DNA of 64,000 nucleotides from Allomesorhizobium camelthorni (GCF_011045125.1 NZ_JAAKZF010000011.1:1-64000); one strand, 5' to 3'; positions 35,854 through 45,113 are shown, numbered from the stretch's first letter. The notes: generated from the sequence alone by a model not told the origin. Translations and numbers: made by a program.

Positions 35854-36819
35854 TCAGCCGCCCAGTTCGTCCTCTATATGCGCGCGGATGATCTCGTCGA
35901 AACTCTGCTCGGCGGTAAAGCCGAGTTCGCGCGCCCGCCTAGCTTCGAAGCGGGTCGGCCAGTTCTGGACGATTGCCCAGGTCGCTGCGTCCGGCACTTC
36001 GCGGATGAGCTTCACGACATCTGCACCCGCCACGCGCTCCAGCGCCTCGATCTGCTCGCCGACGGTCACGCCGACCCCCGGCATGGTTAGGTTGCGGCGC
36101 GGGCCGACCAGCGCGCCGTCGATGCCGGCCGCGCGGATCAGGAACCCCACAGCCGAGCGCGGGCTGGCATGGGTGTGCACCACCGAGCGCGGCACCGGCA
36201 GCACCGCCTCCTGCCCGCTTAGCGGCTCGCGAATGATGCTGGAGAAGAAGCCGGAAGCGGCCTTGTTGGGCTTGCCGGGGCGAACGCAGATTGTCGGCAA
36301 CCGGATGCCGACGCCGTCGAAAAAGCCGCGTCGCGTATAATCGGCGAGCAGCGCCTCGGCCATCAGCTTCTGCGTCCCGTAGGAGGTCATCGGCGTCGGG
36401 TGGAACTCGTCGGGAATGACCTCCGGGAACGGCGCGCCGAAGACGGCGATCGACGAGGTGAAGACCACGCGCGGCTTGTAGTTGGCCAGCCGGATGGCGT
36501 CGAACAAAGCGCGCGAGCCGTCCAGATTGACCCGGTAGCCGAGATCGAAATTCGTCTCCGCCTCGCCCGAAACGACGCCGGCCAGATGGAAGATCATGTC
36601 CGGACGATCTGCGATCAACGCTTCCGAAGCGCCCGCCGCGGCTAGGTCGCCGGTGAAGGCGCGGACGGAAATTCCGTCCGCCCGCGGCGTTTCCGGCGCG
36701 ACGATGTCGTGAAGGTCGATCGCCGCGATCGCCCGGCCTGCGAGCTGCCGGTCTTGTAAAAGCCGTGCCACGAGCTTGCGCCCGACCATGCCGGCCGCTC
36801 CGGTAATCAATATGCGCAT
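35854..36819 (-). CDS. denD: D-erythronate dehydrogenase (DenD-like), extended SDR
   Basis: NAD-dependent enzyme of the extended SDR family, 321 residues; DenD oxidises D-erythronate to 2-oxo-tetronate. TGAAGMVGRKL (cofactor), FHLAGVVSGEAE, SSIAVFG and the catalytic YGTQK are present. The IRLPTICVRPGKPNKAASGF segment is characteristic for the DenD group. The partners of the pathway (denE-type kinase, isomerase) are not beside it; a small membrane protein gene precedes it directly. Assignment at the family level is firm, at substrate level moderate. Confidence 0.85.
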   Translation of the reverse strand: MRILITGAAGMVGRKLVARLLQDRQLAGRAIAAIDLHDIVAPETPRADGISVRAFTGDLAAAGASEALIADRPDMIFHLAGVVSGEAETNFDLGYRVNLDGSRALFDAIRLANYKPRVVFTSSIAVFGAPFPEVIPDEFHPTPMTSYGTQKLMAEALLADYTRRGFFDGVGIRLPTICVRPGKPNKAASGFFSSIIREPLSGQEAVLPVPRSVVHTHASPRSAVGFLIRAAGIDGALVGPRRNLTMPGVGVTVGEQIEALERVAGADVVKLIREVPDAATWAIVQNWPTRFEARRARELGFTAEQSFDEIIRAHIEDELGG

Positions 36820-37029
36820 TCAGTCACCCTTTCCTTGCTGGCTGCGGCCGCGCAGCCAGAACACCATGAAGAAAGCGGCGACGAACAGGATCGCCACCGC
36901 CCCCGCCGCGATCGTCGACACTTCGCCCACCGCCAGCATGATCACCGGCAGGTAGAACGCCGTCAGACCGAAGGCGAGCATAATGATTGCCGCCGCGACC
37001 AGCGTATTACGGTTCTTGCGGTCCATCAT
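36820..37029 (-). CDS. Small two-helix membrane protein
   Basis: A 69-residue protein with two predicted membrane helices (about 8-30 and 38-60) and a basic C-terminus (WLRGRSQQGKGD). I do not recognise a family. Its first ATG overlaps the stop of the metal exporter gene (ATGA) and its stop directly abuts the denD start, so it is co-transcribed with both. It may be a small partner of the CDF transporter; this is inference. Confidence 0.7.
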   Translation of the reverse strand: MMDRKNRNTLVAAAIIMLAFGLTAFYLPVIMLAVGEVSTIAAGAVAILFVAAFFMVFWLRGRSQQGKGD

Positions 37030-37967
37030 CGCGAAACCGCCTGACCATGATGGTGCTTGTGCCCATCATGGTCGTGATGATCGTCGGCGCAGCGGCCATA
37101 TTCCGGCTCGACCGTTGCGTGGCTGATGCCGTGACTGCCGGCGAGGCGCTGCTTGATGGCGCTGACCGCCGCATGCGCATCCGCCCCTTCGTCGAGGCAG
37201 GCGTGCAGCGTCGCCATGTTCTTTGCGCCGTCGAGCGACCAGACATGCATGTGATGGATTTCGCGGACCCCCGCGACATGCGCCGCGATATCCCTGGCGA
37301 TGCCGTCGCGGTCGAGGCTGGCCGGAACGCCTTCGAGGAGCACGTGGGCAGCTTCGCGCATCAACCTCCAGGCGGTGGCAAGGATCAGCAATGCAACAAA
37401 AACCGAAAGGATCGGATCGATCGGGGTCCATCCGGTCGCCAGGATAACGACCGCCGCGGCGATGGCGGCCGCCGACCCCAGTAGATCGCCGAGCACGTGC
37501 AGAATGGCGCCGCGCATGTTGAGGCTGTTCCGGTCGCCGCCGCTCAATACGACGAAACCGGCAATGTTGACCGCCAGTCCTGCGATCGCAATTACCAGCA
37601 TCGGTCCGCCAAGAATCGGCGGCGGCTCGAGAAATCGCTGCCAGGCCTCGTAGATGATCCAGACGGCCACAGCGAATATAGCCATTCCGTTGGTGTAGGC
37701 GACCAGGGTTTTCACGCGCCCGAAACCATAGGTGAGCCGCTCGGTCGCCGGCCGGTCGGCGAGATGGAAGGCGTACCAGGCAAGTCCCAGCGCCACCGAA
37801 TCGGCGAGCATGTGGCCGGCATCGGCGAGCAGCGCTAGCGAACCGGTGAGCACGCCGCCCACCGCTTCGGCAACCATGAAGCCGCCGGTCAGACAGGCTG
37901 CGATCAGGACGCGCTTTTTATCGCTTCCGCCATGAACGTGGCCCGCTTGGCTGTGATCGTGACTCAT
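37026..37967 (-). CDS. Cation diffusion facilitator (metal exporter)
   Basis: CzcD/DmeF-type CDF protein, 313 residues, exporting divalent metals by proton exchange. Six helices span about 18-210; metal-site HxxxD pairs are HMLAD (helix II) and HVLGD (helix V). The cytoplasmic domain (about 215-313) has REIHHMHVWSLDGAKNMATL and a His-rich tail (DDHHDHDGHKHHHGQ); the N-terminus is also His-rich. Specificity (Zn, Co, Ni) is open; the nearby NicO/DUF1007 pair suggests a metal-homeostasis neighbourhood. Confidence 0.93.
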   Translation of the reverse strand: MSHDHSQAGHVHGGSDKKRVLIAACLTGGFMVAEAVGGVLTGSLALLADAGHMLADSVALGLAWYAFHLADRPATERLTYGFGRVKTLVAYTNGMAIFAVAVWIIYEAWQRFLEPPPILGGPMLVIAIAGLAVNIAGFVVLSGGDRNSLNMRGAILHVLGDLLGSAAAIAAAVVILATGWTPIDPILSVFVALLILATAWRLMREAAHVLLEGVPASLDRDGIARDIAAHVAGVREIHHMHVWSLDGAKNMATLHACLDEGADAHAAVSAIKQRLAGSHGISHATVEPEYGRCADDHHDHDGHKHHHGQAVSR

Positions 37968-37982
37968 CTACCCAATCGTCTG

Positions 37983-38681
37983 CTATGCGACCGCTTTGGC
38001 GCGAAGCTCTTCGAGCCGCCGCATCTGCCGGCCTTCGCTGTCGAAATTAGCCGGATCGAGCCATTCCTGATAGGCGCGTTTCAGCGCAGGCCATTCCTTG
38101 TCGATGATAGAATACCACGCCGTGTCGCGGTTTTGCCCTTTCACGACCAGGTTCTGCCGGAAAACCCCTTCGAACTGGAAGCCGAAGCGTTCGGCCGCGC
38201 GCTTCGACGGCTCGTTGGCGTTGTTGCATTTCCATTCGTAGCGCCGATAGCCGAGATCGTCGAATGCGTATTTCATGAACAGGAACTGCGCCTCCGTCGC
38301 AGCCGGCTTGCGTGAGACAAGCGGTCCCCAATAGATGTTGCCGATCTCGATCACGCCATGGGCTGGCTCGATGCGCATCAGCGTCTGCCGCCCGGCGACC
38401 CTGCCGCTGGCTTTGTCGATGACTGCGAAGAACAGCGGGTCTTCGCTCGCTGCCGATTTTTCCAGCCAGGGCTGGAAGGCGGCGCGGCTTTCCGGCGGAT
38501 AATCGAACAGCCAGCGGAAGCGCTCCGCCACATCCGGCACCGACGACGCCTCGTAGAGCCCGTCGCCGTGCCTGGCCACATCGAGCGGCTCAAGCCGGAC
38601 ATAGCGGCCCTCCAGCGCCACCCGCGCGGGTCGCGGTCGCGGCTGCCAATTCTTCAGATCGTCCGACAAGGGCTGCTCCAT
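37983..38681 (-). CDS. RimJ/RimL-type GNAT acetyltransferase
   Basis: A 232-residue acetyltransferase: VRLEPLDVARHGDGLYEA, then VIEIGNIYWGPLVSRKPAAT, LGYRRYEWKCNNANEPSKRA and ERFGFQFEGVFRQ, typical of the RimL subgroup. The ATG at 38681 is chosen as start; the long in-frame extension beyond it runs antisense into the aminotransferase gene. It is divergent from that gene. Substrate unknown. Confidence 0.87.
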   Translation of the reverse strand: MEQPLSDDLKNWQPRPRPARVALEGRYVRLEPLDVARHGDGLYEASSVPDVAERFRWLFDYPPESRAAFQPWLEKSAASEDPLFFAVIDKASGRVAGRQTLMRIEPAHGVIEIGNIYWGPLVSRKPAATEAQFLFMKYAFDDLGYRRYEWKCNNANEPSKRAAERFGFQFEGVFRQNLVVKGQNRDTAWYSIIDKEWPALKRAYQEWLDPANFDSEGRQMRRLEELRAKAVA

Positions 38682-38751
38682 TCCGTTGACATTTCCGGCG
38701 GGACGTTCACAAAAGCCCATTCGCGGCATAAGCACCAGATGGATGTGAAAC

Positions 38752-39951
38752 ATGCTCCAAACGATTGCGGCCTTCGACCGTCTCGGCGAGGAAAACGCCT
38801 TCGCCGTGCTGGCGCGAGCGACGGCGCTGGCGAGCCAGGGCCGCGACATCATCAATCTCGGCATCGGCCAGCCTGACTTCCGCACGCCGGAGCATATCGT
38901 CGAGGCGGCGATCAAGGCGCTGCGCGACGGCCATCACGGCTACACGCCGGCCAACGGGCTGCTGGCGACGCGCGAAGCTGTGGTACGCCGCACCCTGGCG
39001 ATGACCGGCGTCGAGGTCTCGCCGGACTCGGTGATGATCCTGCCGGGCGGCAAGCCGACCATGTTTGCGGCGATCATGATGTTCGGCGAACCGGGCGGCG
39101 ACATTCTCTACCCGGATCCCGGATTTCCGATTTATCGCTCGATGATCGAATTCACCGGCGCCCAGCCTATTCCCGTTCCGATGCGCGAGGCCAACGGTTT
39201 TGCGTTCTCAGCCGAGGAGACGCTGGCGCTTATCACGCCCCGGACGCGGCTCCTGATCCTCAACTCGCCGGCCAACCCGACCGGCGGCGTGACGCCGCGC
39301 GCCGAAATCGAGAAGCTGGTGAGAGGGCTGGCGGCGCATCCGAATGTCACGATCCTCTCCGACGAGATCTACGACGTCATGACCTATGACGGAGAGAAGC
39401 ACTGCTCGCTGCTGCAGTTCCCGGAAATCCGCAACCGTCTGATCGTGCTGAACGGCTGGTCGAAGACCTGGGCGATGACCGGTTGGCGCATGGGCTGGTC
39501 GATCTGGCCGAACTCGGCCGAGAGCGGCCATCTCTACGACAAGGTGCGCAAGCTGGCGGTGAATTGCTGGTCCTGCGTCAACGCGCCGGGCCAGTACGCC
39601 GGCATCGCCGCGATCGACGGGCCGCAGGACGAGGTCGAAAAAATGATGCGGGCCTTCGACCGGCGGCGAAAGGTCGTCGTCGAAGGGCTGAACCGCCTGC
39701 CTGGCGTCTCGTGCATCACGCCAAAGGGCGCGTTCTATGCCTTTCCGAATATCTCAGCGACCGGGTGGAAAGCCAAGAAGCTCGCATCCGCACTGCTCGA
39801 GGAAGCCGGCGTGGCGCTGATCGGCGGGCCGGATTTCGGCGTGCTCGGCGAAGGCTATGTCCGCCTGTCCTACGCCAATTCGGAAGAAAACATTTTGCGC
39901 GCGCTGGACAGGATGGCGGATTTCCTGAAGGCGCGGCCCGCGGCAGCTTAG
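38752..39951 (+). CDS. Class I/II pyridoxal-phosphate aminotransferase
   Basis: Fold type I aminotransferase, 399 residues, aspartate aminotransferase-like. Motifs: GIGQPDFRTPEHIVEAA, the PLP ring pattern NSPANPTGG, DEIYDVM, and the Schiff-base Lys238 in SKTWAMTGWRMGW. A C-terminal arginine for the substrate carboxylate is in GEGYVRLSYANSEEN. The stop is 5 bp from that of the convergent ridA gene. The amino donor is unknown; aromatic amino acids or kynurenine are possible given the neighbouring tryptophan operon. Confidence 0.9.
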   Translation: MLQTIAAFDRLGEENAFAVLARATALASQGRDIINLGIGQPDFRTPEHIVEAAIKALRDGHHGYTPANGLLATREAVVRRTLAMTGVEVSPDSVMILPGGKPTMFAAIMMFGEPGGDILYPDPGFPIYRSMIEFTGAQPIPVPMREANGFAFSAEETLALITPRTRLLILNSPANPTGGVTPRAEIEKLVRGLAAHPNVTILSDEIYDVMTYDGEKHCSLLQFPEIRNRLIVLNGWSKTWAMTGWRMGWSIWPNSAESGHLYDKVRKLAVNCWSCVNAPGQYAGIAAIDGPQDEVEKMMRAFDRRRKVVVEGLNRLPGVSCITPKGAFYAFPNISATGWKAKKLASALLEEAGVALIGGPDFGVLGEGYVRLSYANSEENILRALDRMADFLKARPAAA

Positions 39952-39956
39952 GCGAG

Positions 39957-40367
39957 CTATCGGGGCAGAACCGCCGTCGCTTCGATCTCGACCTTGGCGG
40001 CATCTTCCATCAGCGCCACCACCTGCACCATGGCCATCGCCGGATAGTGCTTGCCCATGACCGAGCGGTAGGCCTCGCCGATCTCGCGCAGATTGGCGAG
40101 ATATTCCGTCTTGCTGGTCACGTACCAGGTCATCTTGACGATGTGTTCAGGCCGCCCCCCGGCCTCCGCGACGATGTCGACTATGTTCTGCAGGGTCTGC
40201 CGCGTCTGCCCGGCGAGATCATGCGCCTCGAACACCTGGTCGACGGTCCAGCCGATCTGACCGCCGAGATAGACGGTCCGGCCTTCCGCGACAACACCGT
40301 TGGCATAGCCCTTGGCGGCTTTCCAACTGGCCGGGTGGAGCACCTGGTGGACGGGATCGGCGGTCAT
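39957..40367 (-). CDS. RidA-family enamine/imine deaminase
   Basis: A 136-residue member of the RidA (YjgF/YER057c/UK114) family, which hydrolyses reactive enamines and imines released by PLP enzymes; some members are 2-aminomuconate deaminases of the kynurenine route. Visible: GGQIGW, TLQNIVDIVAEAGG, KMTWYVTSKTEYLAN, ALMEDAAKVEIEATAVLP. The usual catalytic arginine position was not checked by alignment. It lies 30 bp after livF and ends the kynA-transport operon. Confidence 0.88.
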   Translation of the reverse strand: MTADPVHQVLHPASWKAAKGYANGVVAEGRTVYLGGQIGWTVDQVFEAHDLAGQTRQTLQNIVDIVAEAGGRPEHIVKMTWYVTSKTEYLANLREIGEAYRSVMGKHYPAMAMVQVVALMEDAAKVEIEATAVLPR

Positions 40368-40397
40368 CGAATGTCTCCAACGTCAGCTTGCGGCGTC

Positions 40398-41084
40398 TCA
40401 GACGCCGAGATAGCGATCCTGCAGTTCCGGCGTAAGCTCGTCCGGCTTGCCGGAAAACACGGTCCTGCCCTTTTCCAGCACGAAGCAGCGGTCGGCCACC
40501 GGCAGGAGTTCGGCGAGCGTCTTGTCGACCACGAGGATCGACTGGCCGTCCGCCTTCAGCCGCCGGATCGCCGCCCAGATGTCCTGCCGAATGACGGGCG
40601 CCAAGCCTTCGGTGGCTTCGTCGAGGATGAGCAGTTGCGGATTGGTCATCAGCGCGCGGCCGATCGCCAGCATCTGCTGCTCGCCTCCGGAAAGCGAATG
40701 CGCATACTGGTCCTGCCGCTCCTCCAGCCGTGGGAAAAGCGTGTTTAGGCGTGTCAGCGTCCATGGCCCCTGCCGAGCCGCCGCGACCAGATTCTCGCGC
40801 ACTGTCAGGTTGGGAAAGCAGCGCCGCCCCTCGGGAACAAGCCCGATGCCGAGCCGCGCGATCCGATAGGACTGCATGCCGGCAATGTCCTTGCCGATGA
40901 AGCGCACCCTGCCCCCGCGCGGCCGGATCAGCCCGAGCACCGAGCTGATCGCCGTGGTCTTGCCCATGCCGTTGCGCCCCATCAACGCCACGACCTCGCT
41001 TTGGCCGACCGAGAAGTCGACGCCGAACAGCGCCTGCGAGGCGCCGTAGAAGCTTTCCAGCCCGCTGACCTGAAGCAACGTCAC
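40398..41084 (-). CDS. livF: Branched-chain amino-acid-type ABC ATPase LivF
   Basis: ATPase of a HAAT-type importer, 228 residues. Walker A GRNGMGKT, Q-loop region, GLVPEGRRCFPNLTV (LivF-specific), signature LSGGEQQM, Walker B LLILDEATEGLAP. It starts within the livG stop (ATGA overlap). Confidence 0.94.
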   Translation of the reverse strand: MTLLQVSGLESFYGASQALFGVDFSVGQSEVVALMGRNGMGKTTAISSVLGLIRPRGGRVRFIGKDIAGMQSYRIARLGIGLVPEGRRCFPNLTVRENLVAAARQGPWTLTRLNTLFPRLEERQDQYAHSLSGGEQQMLAIGRALMTNPQLLILDEATEGLAPVIRQDIWAAIRRLKADGQSILVVDKTLAELLPVADRCFVLEKGRTVFSGKPDELTPELQDRYLGV

Positions 41085-41830
41085 GGCCGCTCTCCGAGAT
41101 AGGCGCGGCGCACCTCCGCGTCGCCGCGGACTTCGTCGACGGTGCCGGTGGCGATGACGCGGCCATAGACCAGCACCGAAATGCGATCGGCGAGCGCGAA
41201 GACAGCGTCCATGTCGTGCTCGACCAGAAGGATCGGCGCTTCGTGCCGCAATCCGTCGAGAAAGGCGGTCAGCGCCCGGGAGCCTTCCGGGCCCATGCCG
41301 GCCATCGGCTCGTCGAGCAGGAATGCCCTCGGCCCGAGCGCCAACGCGATGGCGATCTCCAACTGCCTGCGCTCGCCATGCGACAGCTCGGCCGCCGGCA
41401 CATTGGCGCGGGCGGCAAGCCCGGTACGTTCCAGCATCGCCATTGCCGGCTCGGTCAGGCTTCGGTCCTTCATCACCGGGCGGAAAAAGCGGAAGCTCGA
41501 TCCCTGCCGCGACTGGACCGCGAGCATGACGTTGCGCAGCGCAGAAAATTCCGGCGCGAGCGAGGAAATCTGAAAGCTGCGGCCGAGACCGCGGCGGGCG
41601 CGGGCGGCGACGCCCAGCGCGCCGATGTCCTCGCCAAGGAAAACGACCTCGCCGCTGTCCGGCGTAATGCCGCCAGCGATCTGGTGGATCAGCGTCGTCT
41701 TGCCCGCGCCATTGGGGCCGATCAGCGCGTGAATCTCGCCTGGCCGCAGATCGAGGCTGACGCCGTCGGTCGCCTTCAGCGCGCCGAACGATTTTCTGAG
41801 ATCGCGGATGGACAGGACCGGCTCAGCCAT
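41081..41830 (-). CDS. livG: Branched-chain amino-acid-type ABC ATPase LivG
   Basis: Second ATPase of the importer, 249 residues. Walker A GPNGAGKTT, FQISSLAPEFSALRNVML region, signature SHGERRQLEIA (the LSHGERR form usual in LivG), Walker B FLLDEPMAGMG, and VEHDM switch histidine. It overlaps livM by 8 bases. Confidence 0.94.
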   Translation of the reverse strand: MAEPVLSIRDLRKSFGALKATDGVSLDLRPGEIHALIGPNGAGKTTLIHQIAGGITPDSGEVVFLGEDIGALGVAARARRGLGRSFQISSLAPEFSALRNVMLAVQSRQGSSFRFFRPVMKDRSLTEPAMAMLERTGLAARANVPAAELSHGERRQLEIAIALALGPRAFLLDEPMAGMGPEGSRALTAFLDGLRHEAPILLVEHDMDAVFALADRISVLVYGRVIATGTVDEVRGDAEVRRAYLGERP

Positions 41831-42815
41831 GGCGAGCCTTTCCGGCGAGCACCCCGATCAGGCCGCCGCGCGCGAACAGCACGACGCCTAGCAGGATGAG
41901 CCCGAGGAAGAACTGCCAGCGTTCGGTCAATCCGCCGAGCACGAATTCGAACAAAACAAACAGCATCGCGCCGGCGACGGGTCCGAACAAGCGTCCCGTA
42001 CCGCCTAGGATGATCAGCACGATCAGTTCGCCCGACATCTGCCAGGACAGCATGGACGGGCTGACGAAGCGGTTCAAATCGGCCAGCAGCGCGCCGGCAA
42101 GCCCGGTGATCGCGGCCGAGATGGTGAAGGCCGCGAGCCTTATCCGGAATGGCGCGATGCCGACGGCGGCAAGGCGCGTCTCGTTCTGCCGTCCGGCCTG
42201 GAGCGCCGCTCCAAAGCGCGAATCGCGTACCAGCGCAAACAGCGCCAGCGCCGCCAGGAGCAGGACGTAGCAGACCAGGAAGAAAATCAGCGGAACGGCG
42301 GTGTTCACACCGGGAAAGCCGTTGCGGACAACGATCGAAAGCCCGTCCTCGCCGCCATAGGCCGGCCAGGAAATCGCGAAATAGTAGATCATCTGCGCGA
42401 AGGCGAGCGTGATCATGATGAAATAGACTCCGGCCGTCCTAAGGCTGATCGCGCCGATAGGCAGCGCTATCAGTGCGGAGATCAGCATCGCCGCCAGCCA
42501 GATCGCGGGCATCTGGTCGCTGCCGAAAAACTCGAACGGCCAGGAAAATAGCGGCGTCTGGTTGAAGGCGTGGCTGGAAAAGATGCCGGCGACATAGCCG
42601 CCAATGCCGAAGAACGCGGCGTGACCGAAGGAGACCAGGCCGCCGAGGCCAAGCGCGAAATTGAGGCCGACGGCGGCGAGCGCCAGTATCGCCATGCGAG
42701 TCGCGAGCGTGATGTAGAACAACTCCCCCAGCGCTAGCGCCGCCAAAGGTACAGAGAGCAGCAGCCCCGCCAGCAGCAGGTTGATTGCCCGTTCGCGGCT
42801 CATCCGGCCGCTCAT
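41823..42815 (-). CDS. livM: Branched-chain amino-acid-type ABC permease LivM
   Basis: Permease of the importer, 330 residues, 8-10 membrane helices. Conserved: FALGLGGLVSFGHAAFFGIG, the EAA-like loop around AALQAGRQNETRLAAVGI, and the end of the LivM domain (LNRFVSPSMLSWQMSGELIV). Overlaps livH by 4 bases (ATGA). Confidence 0.93.
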   Translation of the reverse strand: MSGRMSRERAINLLLAGLLLSVPLAALALGELFYITLATRMAILALAAVGLNFALGLGGLVSFGHAAFFGIGGYVAGIFSSHAFNQTPLFSWPFEFFGSDQMPAIWLAAMLISALIALPIGAISLRTAGVYFIMITLAFAQMIYYFAISWPAYGGEDGLSIVVRNGFPGVNTAVPLIFFLVCYVLLLAALALFALVRDSRFGAALQAGRQNETRLAAVGIAPFRIRLAAFTISAAITGLAGALLADLNRFVSPSMLSWQMSGELIVLIILGGTGRLFGPVAGAMLFVLFEFVLGGLTERWQFFLGLILLGVVLFARGGLIGVLAGKARHG

Positions 42816-43732
42816 GCCGTTGCCGGGAACAGGCCCTTCGGCCTGAACGCCAGGATGAGCGCCATGACGATGTAGATCAGCATCGAGGCGAGTGCTGCGC
42901 CCACCGTCGCGCCTTCGGAAGGGCCGAGGAAAGCGGCGAAAAGCTTGGGCAGCAGGAAGCGGCCGAGCGTGTCGGTCAGGCCGACGAGCACCGCGCCGAC
43001 GAGCGCGCCCTTTATCGAACCGATGCCGCCGATGACGATGACAACGAAGGCGAGGATCAACACCGGCTCACCCATGCCGACCTGCACTGACTGGAGCGCG
43101 CCGACCAGGGCGCCGGCAAGGCCGGCGAGTGCTGCGCCGAGTGCGAAAACCATTGTGTAGAGCGTGCCTATATCGACGCCGAGTGCGGCGATCATTTCAC
43201 GGTCCGACTGACCGGCGCGTATGCGCATGCCGAGCCGGGTCCGGGCGATAAGATAGTACAGCCCTAACGCCACCAGCACGCCGACGCCGATGATCGCCAG
43301 CCGGTAGAGCTGGTAGCGTGCGCCGCCGGGCAGGTCGACCGCGCCCGAAAGCACCTGCGGGATGTCGAGATAGAGTGGAAACGACCCGAACAGCCAGCGC
43401 GTGCCTTCCGAAAAGATCAGGATCAGCGCGAATGTGGCGAGCACCTGGTCGAGGTGGTCGCGGTCGTAGAGCCGCCGGATGACGGCGAGTTCGACCAATG
43501 CCCCGGCTGCCGCTGCGGCGGCAAGACTTGCTGCCAGTCCGAGCCAGAACGAGCCCGTGGCTGCCGCCACCGCCGCGCAGGCGAAGGCGCCGATCATGTA
43601 AAACGAGCCGTGTGCGAGGTTGATCAGCCCCATCACGCCGAAGATCAGCGTCAGCCCCGCCGCCATCAGGAACAGCATGACGCCGAACTGTAGTCCGTTC
43701 AGCAATTGCTCGATGATGAGGGCTGTGGACAA
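42812..43732 (-). CDS. livH: Branched-chain amino-acid-type ABC permease LivH
   Basis: First permease of the importer, 306 residues, about 8 helices. Conserved: LTLIFGVMGLINLAHGSFYM, the loop MRIRAGQSDREMIAALGVDI, and VIVIGGIGSIKGALVGAVLV. The probable start is TTG at 43732. It is separated from the binding-protein gene by 206 bp that contain a perfect hairpin. Confidence 0.93.
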   Translation of the reverse strand: MSTALIIEQLLNGLQFGVMLFLMAAGLTLIFGVMGLINLAHGSFYMIGAFACAAVAAATGSFWLGLAASLAAAAAAGALVELAVIRRLYDRDHLDQVLATFALILIFSEGTRWLFGSFPLYLDIPQVLSGAVDLPGGARYQLYRLAIIGVGVLVALGLYYLIARTRLGMRIRAGQSDREMIAALGVDIGTLYTMVFALGAALAGLAGALVGALQSVQVGMGEPVLILAFVVIVIGGIGSIKGALVGAVLVGLTDTLGRFLLPKLFAAFLGPSEGATVGAALASMLIYIVMALILAFRPKGLFPATA

Positions 43733-43789
43733 GAAGGGGAACCTGTTCGATTTCAGAGGTGGACAAACAGAATTGGCGCGACGAACGCC

Positions 43790-43937
43790 CCCTCTCCCCG
43801 TCCTGAGCCTGTCGAAGGATCACAGGGAGAGGGTAAGGGTGAGGGGCAGCGTCTGCGGTGAAACCAGTTTGCCGGTGTCGCTGCCGCTCCTCATGCGCCT
43901 GCCAGCACCTTCTCCCCGCAAGCGGGGAGAAGGTGCT
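43790..43937. repeat. Mosaic repeat with perfect hairpin between binding-protein gene and livH
   Basis: Contains a segment of a common rhizobial repeat (CCTCTCCCCGTCCTGAGCCT near 43792-43811, then GTCGAAGGAT) and, at 43904-43937, a perfect 16-bp stem AGCACCTTCTCCCCGC with a 2-nt loop. The hairpin begins 1 bp after the binding-protein stop on the minus strand. Such hairpins can protect the 3' end of the upstream message. Confidence 0.8.
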
Positions 43938-43938
43938 G

Positions 43939-45078
43939 CTACATCTTACACTCGGCCGCGTAGACGTCCTGATGGTCCTCGAGCGCGACGCCGACGATCT
44001 TGTTGGTCAGCACGTCGCCTTCCTTGACCACCTCGCGCACATAGACGTCGTGGATCGGGTGATGGTTGGGCGCGAACTTGAAATCGCCGCGGGTCGACTT
44101 GAAGTCGGCCGCCTCGAGCGCCGCGCGGAAGGCGTCGGCGTCCTTGACGCTCGCCTTGGCGGCGGCCGACAGGATCAGGTTCGCGGTGTCGAAGCCCTGG
44201 CTGGCGTAGAGCGACGGGATGCGGCCATATTCCGCCTTGAAGCTCTCTACGAAGGCCTTGCTGGTCGCGTTGTCGAGGTCGGGCGACCATTGCGCCGTGT
44301 TCTTCACCCCGAGTGCGGCATCGCCCATCGCGCCCAGCACGTCCTGGCTGAAGGAGAACGCCGGTCCGACGACGGGGATGTTCACGCCGGACTGGGCGTA
44401 CTGCTTCATGAAGGCGATGCCCATGCCGCCCGGCAGGAAGAAATAGACCGCGTCGGCGCCGGAGGCCCTGATCTGCGAGATCTCGGCGGCGTAGTCGGTG
44501 GCGCCGAGCTTGGTGTAGACCTCGTTGGCCAGTTCGCCGGTGTAGAAGCGCTTGAAGCCGGTCAGCGCATCGGTGCCCGCCGGATAGTTGGGGGCGAGGA
44601 TGAAGGGCTTCTTGTAGCCGGCCTTGGTGGCGTAAGCGCCCGCCGCTTCATGCAGCGAATCGTTTTGCCAGGCGACGTTGAAGTAGTTCTTGTGGCACTT
44701 GGCGCCGGCGAGCGGCGAGGGACCGGCATTGGGCGACAGATAGAACTTGTCCTGCGCGGTGACGCTCGGCACCACAGCCATGGCGAGGTTCGACCAGATG
44801 ATGCCGGTCAGGATGTCGACCTGATCGGACTGGATCATCTTGTCGGCCAACTGCACCGCGGTTTCCGGCTTCATCGCGTCGTCTTCGACGACCACCTCGA
44901 TCTCGGTGTTGCCGGCCTGCTTGAGCGCCAGCAGGAAGCCGTCGCGCACATCGACGCCAAGACCCGCACCGCCGCCCGACAGCGTCGTGATCATGCCGAC
45001 CTTGACCGGTTCGGCGTAGGCGAGGCCGGATGCCGAGAGCGACAATCCGAGCACGCTAGCGGCAAGTATCTTCTTCAT
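43939..45078 (-). CDS. Branched-chain amino-acid-type ABC substrate-binding protein
   Basis: Periplasmic binding protein of the Leu/Ile/Val type (PBP1 fold), 379 residues with a signal peptide (about 1-22, ending GLAYA). KVGMITTLSGGGAGLGVDVR, GIIWSNLAMAVVPSV and YFFLPGGMGIAFMKQY are visible. A hairpin immediately downstream should favour its expression over the permease genes. The ligand may be tryptophan, kynurenine or an aromatic relative, because kynA precedes it by 35 bp; this is inference. Confidence 0.92.
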   Translation of the reverse strand: MKKILAASVLGLSLSASGLAYAEPVKVGMITTLSGGGAGLGVDVRDGFLLALKQAGNTEIEVVVEDDAMKPETAVQLADKMIQSDQVDILTGIIWSNLAMAVVPSVTAQDKFYLSPNAGPSPLAGAKCHKNYFNVAWQNDSLHEAAGAYATKAGYKKPFILAPNYPAGTDALTGFKRFYTGELANEVYTKLGATDYAAEISQIRASGADAVYFFLPGGMGIAFMKQYAQSGVNIPVVGPAFSFSQDVLGAMGDAALGVKNTAQWSPDLDNATSKAFVESFKAEYGRIPSLYASQGFDTANLILSAAAKASVKDADAFRAALEAADFKSTRGDFKFAPNHHPIHDVYVREVVKEGDVLTNKIVGVALEDHQDVYAAECKM

Positions 45079-45113
45079 GGTCTTCTCCCTTTGATTTCTT
45101 ATGTTCCCAAGTT

